DNA from: Solimicrobium sp.
GTDB taxonomy: Bacteria > Pseudomonadota > Gammaproteobacteria > Burkholderiales > Burkholderiaceae_D
NCBI GenBank assembly: GCA_021155915.1
Contig: JAJNBE010000025.1
Span: forward strand, 1 to 46,461
Direction: 5' to 3'
Length of the DNA stretch: 46,461 nucleotides
Part shown: positions 44,395 through 46,461 of the stretch, one piece after another
Layout of the letters: every line of letters begins with the position of its first letter
How positions within the stretch are numbered: position 1 is the first letter of the stretch
Position numbers and translations under genes: made by a program
Notes under the pieces: model-generated
The model's input: the letters and a program-made list of their open reading frames with translations, nothing else
Databases searched by the model: none
Told to the model about the DNA's origin: nothing

Positions 44395-46335
44395 TTAATA
44401 GTTAGCATAAGCATGGTTTACACTCATTTCAATAGGCACAATCGACGCCATTTGTTTAGGTAATATTTTCACCCCCAACAAAATAGCTTTATCTCTTACC
44501 TTAGCATTGGCATAATAACTGGTAACTAAAGTCGTATTTTTTAATCCGCTTTCTTCAATAATTTGAAATCCATTTTTGTCCTGCCGCAGCAATTCATAGT
44601 CACTTAAAAACACGATCCGTTCTTTGTCCTTTAAACTTAGCAGATAGATAAAATTTAATGCATCCTGACCCTGCTTAAAATGATGCACCTGTAAGGTTGG
44701 ATATGTTTTCAAATACCAGGCAAAGCGGGTATCCCATGCCCCGTGAATAGACTCTTCATCATCTAAAATGACGACAGTACTGTTGAGTTTAAGATGAATA
44801 GTCTGAGCAATCCAGATGGGCTCATCTATCCGAGAGAAAGTTAGCTGAATAGTGGTTCCTTCGCCTAAAGTAGAATTTACGATCATCTCGCCCTGGTTAT
44901 AATCGAGGGTACTCCAGATCTGTTGAAGACCTAAACCATGCCCATGTTTTTTCCCTTCAGTAAAACTTTGACGGTTCAACATTTTTTCTACCAGGCAGGA
45001 CGACATACCTTTGCCATTATCCTGAACGGAGACTGCAACAAGTTGGGTGCCAGCGGTTAACTTAATTGTGATAAGACCATTACTTTTTTTGTCCAACGCA
45101 TCCACGGCATTATTGACTAAGTTGGACAGAGACCGTCCAAATTGACTGGCCTGCATGTTGGCAAAAGCAAAATGGGCATCAGCATCTATCTGAATTTCAA
45201 ACCTAACCGGGTCATTACTGTACTGTGCCTTTTTTTCGCTCAATAATTGCACAATCAAATCTGAAATTAAAAGTGGTTGACGTTGTTCAAGCTCTGACGT
45301 TGCTCGCTGTTCTTCGTTCCTGTAAGTACTCAACAAGTTATTAGCGATATCTAAAATACTTTCGGTCGCTCTTTTGATCACTGAACGTTTGTTCTCATGC
45401 AGTTCGTCGCAGAGATGCATCATCATATTTAATGCGGATAAGGGAGAACTAATATCATGGGCAACGGTATGTGCAAGTGTGATGAGTTTTTGTTGATGTT
45501 CGATTTTTTGATTCTTATTCTCTAACGTTAAACGCTCCACTTCTTTTCTTGCGGTAATATCTAACGAGGTGCCGATTGTACCGATGATATCGCCGTTATC
45601 ATCGCGCAATGGCGCAATTAAGGCCTCAAAGTATTTCACCTGCTTCGTAGTAATATCTTCGATTGCTTCTTCACCGGAAAACGACCGCCCCGTCAGCACT
45701 ACGTCATTGTGGTGCTGCATGACATCAAGCGCCATTGATTCAGGATAAACATCTAGCGGCGATTTACCGATTAGATATCTTTTACTAAAATTAGCTCCTA
45801 TGTTCTGTAAAACACAGTTATTCACGCCCATATATCTCTGCTTTTTATCGAGCCAATAAATTGGTATGGGTATAATTTCCATTACCTTCCTCAGATGCGT
45901 CAATATTTTTTCATATCTCAAATCTTCATCTGCAGCTTTTCCTACTGAAATTTTGACTAAGTTACCAATGATGCCAATAGTATTGTCATTCCCATCTAGT
46001 AATGGCGACCTGATTACCCTGTAATATTGAAATTCACCTGTACGAATATTGACAATTTCTTCCTCAAACTCAATGGCTTTACCTGCCTCGATTACCTTCT
46101 TACTATTTTCATTCAAAACCCTCGCCACCTGCTCCGGGTAAAAGTCTTCATGGCGTCTTCTTCTGATCTTTGGTCCTATCTCTAAACCACCCAGTTCCTT
46201 ACACATTAAATCATTGAAGCCTAAGACAATTCCACTAGCATCAAGCCAGTAAAGGGGAACGGGTATGTAATTGGCAATACGTTCTAGTTCTAGAAATAGC
46301 TGCGCTTGTCTTCTTTTCTTGTTTTCATCATCCAT
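44395..46335 (-). CDS. Double-PAS hybrid histidine kinase, paralogue 2
   Basis: The 646-residue protein has the same architecture as paralogue 1. PAS 1 (about 18-132) reads VPLYWLDASG, PAS 2 (about 155-263) reads IPIYWLDKKQRYMG, and H293 lies in TVAHDISSPLSAL. The ATPase and receiver-like domains follow. From about residue 268 (ERLTLENKNQKIEHQQ) to the Ile-Val-Pro-Ile near the end it is nearly identical to paralogue 1, whereas the two PAS domains are clearly diverged. It is the first gene of the pair on the minus strand. No separate response regulator is adjacent, so the partner is elsewhere or the receiver itself is the output. Confidence 0.9.
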   Translation of the reverse strand: MDDENKKRRQAQLFLELERIANYIPVPLYWLDASGIVLGFNDLMCKELGGLEIGPKIRRRRHEDFYPEQVARVLNENSKKVIEAGKAIEFEEEIVNIRTGEFQYYRVIRSPLLDGNDNTIGIIGNLVKISVGKAADEDLRYEKILTHLRKVMEIIPIPIYWLDKKQRYMGVNNCVLQNIGANFSKRYLIGKSPLDVYPESMALDVMQHHNDVVLTGRSFSGEEAIEDITTKQVKYFEALIAPLRDDNGDIIGTIGTSLDITARKEVERLTLENKNQKIEHQQKLITLAHTVAHDISSPLSALNMMMHLCDELHENKRSVIKRATESILDIANNLLSTYRNEEQRATSELEQRQPLLISDLIVQLLSEKKAQYSNDPVRFEIQIDADAHFAFANMQASQFGRSLSNLVNNAVDALDKKSNGLITIKLTAGTQLVAVSVQDNGKGMSSCLVEKMLNRQSFTEGKKHGHGLGLQQIWSTLDYNQGEMIVNSTLGEGTTIQLTFSRIDEPIWIAQTIHLKLNSTVVILDDEESIHGAWDTRFAWYLKTYPTLQVHHFKQGQDALNFIYLLSLKDKERIVFLSDYELLRQDKNGFQIIEESGLKNTTLVTSYYANAKVRDKAILLGVKILPKQMASIVPIEMSVNHAYANY

Positions 46336-46366
46336 GGAGTTACTCTTTGTTAATAATTATTTTCAG

Positions 46367-46461
46367 TAGTGTCCGGTTAAAAATCGAATAAATTCAATTG
46401 GTTAGCGATGAGTACTGGTTCAGAAATGTAGCCATCGGTCTGAAAGGCGCATGAAATCTCA
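46367..46461. mobile_element. Possible insertion-sequence end at the right edge
   Basis: The sequence TAGTGTCCGGTTAAAAAT, 30 bases upstream of the paralogue 2 start, looks like the terminal repeat of certain IS4-type elements that begin (T)AGTGTCCGGTTAAAA (recalled, not checked). The window ends before any transposase could be seen, and the other end is not in view. Confidence 0.3.

Overview
The window looks like chromosome from a betaproteobacterium of Burkholderiales type with an unusually low G+C content (about mid-40s % by eye). The basis is recalled protein similarity: NadA with the betaproteobacterial N-terminal extension, a stand-alone RnfB with a long charged tail, a Cys-nucleophile intracellular PHB depolymerase, a DUF1841 protein, a 7Fe ferredoxin beside a TrxB-like ferredoxin-NADP reductase, and ParC/ParE. 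Large effector-like proteins, pentapeptide repeats and many small mobile elements hint at a host-associated lifestyle; that is inference.

Layout. 1-4.6 kb: a left-edge fragment, then a plus-strand run of creatininase-like protein, YVTN beta-propeller, nadA and nadC. 4.6-6.3 kb: a MITE and a pentapeptide-repeat gene broken by an in-frame stop, closed by tandem palindromic terminators. 6.3-12 kb: small lipoprotein, RoxA-like ribosomal oxygenase, SlyD-like isomerase, M29-like peptidase, glutaminyl-tRNA synthetase. 12-17.9 kb: GDPD, DUF455, thrC and modABC (molybdate import) on the plus strand. 17.9-21.3 kb: an 809-aa effector-like protein followed by two different MITEs. 21.5-26 kb: parC and parE (topoisomerase IV). 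26.4-27.8 kb: a 448-aa orphan protein. 28-35 kb: two small cytochromes c, DUF1841, nitroreductase, a third MITE family, nth, rnfB, phaZ, ferredoxin-NADP reductase and ferredoxin. 35-37 kb: a ferritin-like stress protein and an SDR behind a perfect FNR/ANR box. 37-46 kb: esterase, MFS transporter, secreted subtilase, and two tandem paralogous double-PAS hybrid histidine kinases. The right edge may be the start of an insertion sequence.

The most notable structure not explained by genes is a set of short non-coding elements that each show terminal inverted repeats plus target-site duplications: family A (about 142-151 bp, 5-bp TSD, two intact copies and one decayed), family B (319 bp, 5-bp TSD) and family C (278 bp, 10-bp TSD). 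B and C each sit exactly at the stop codon of the preceding gene, and the decayed A copy touches the rnfB stop codon. No rRNA, tRNA or CRISPR array was seen.
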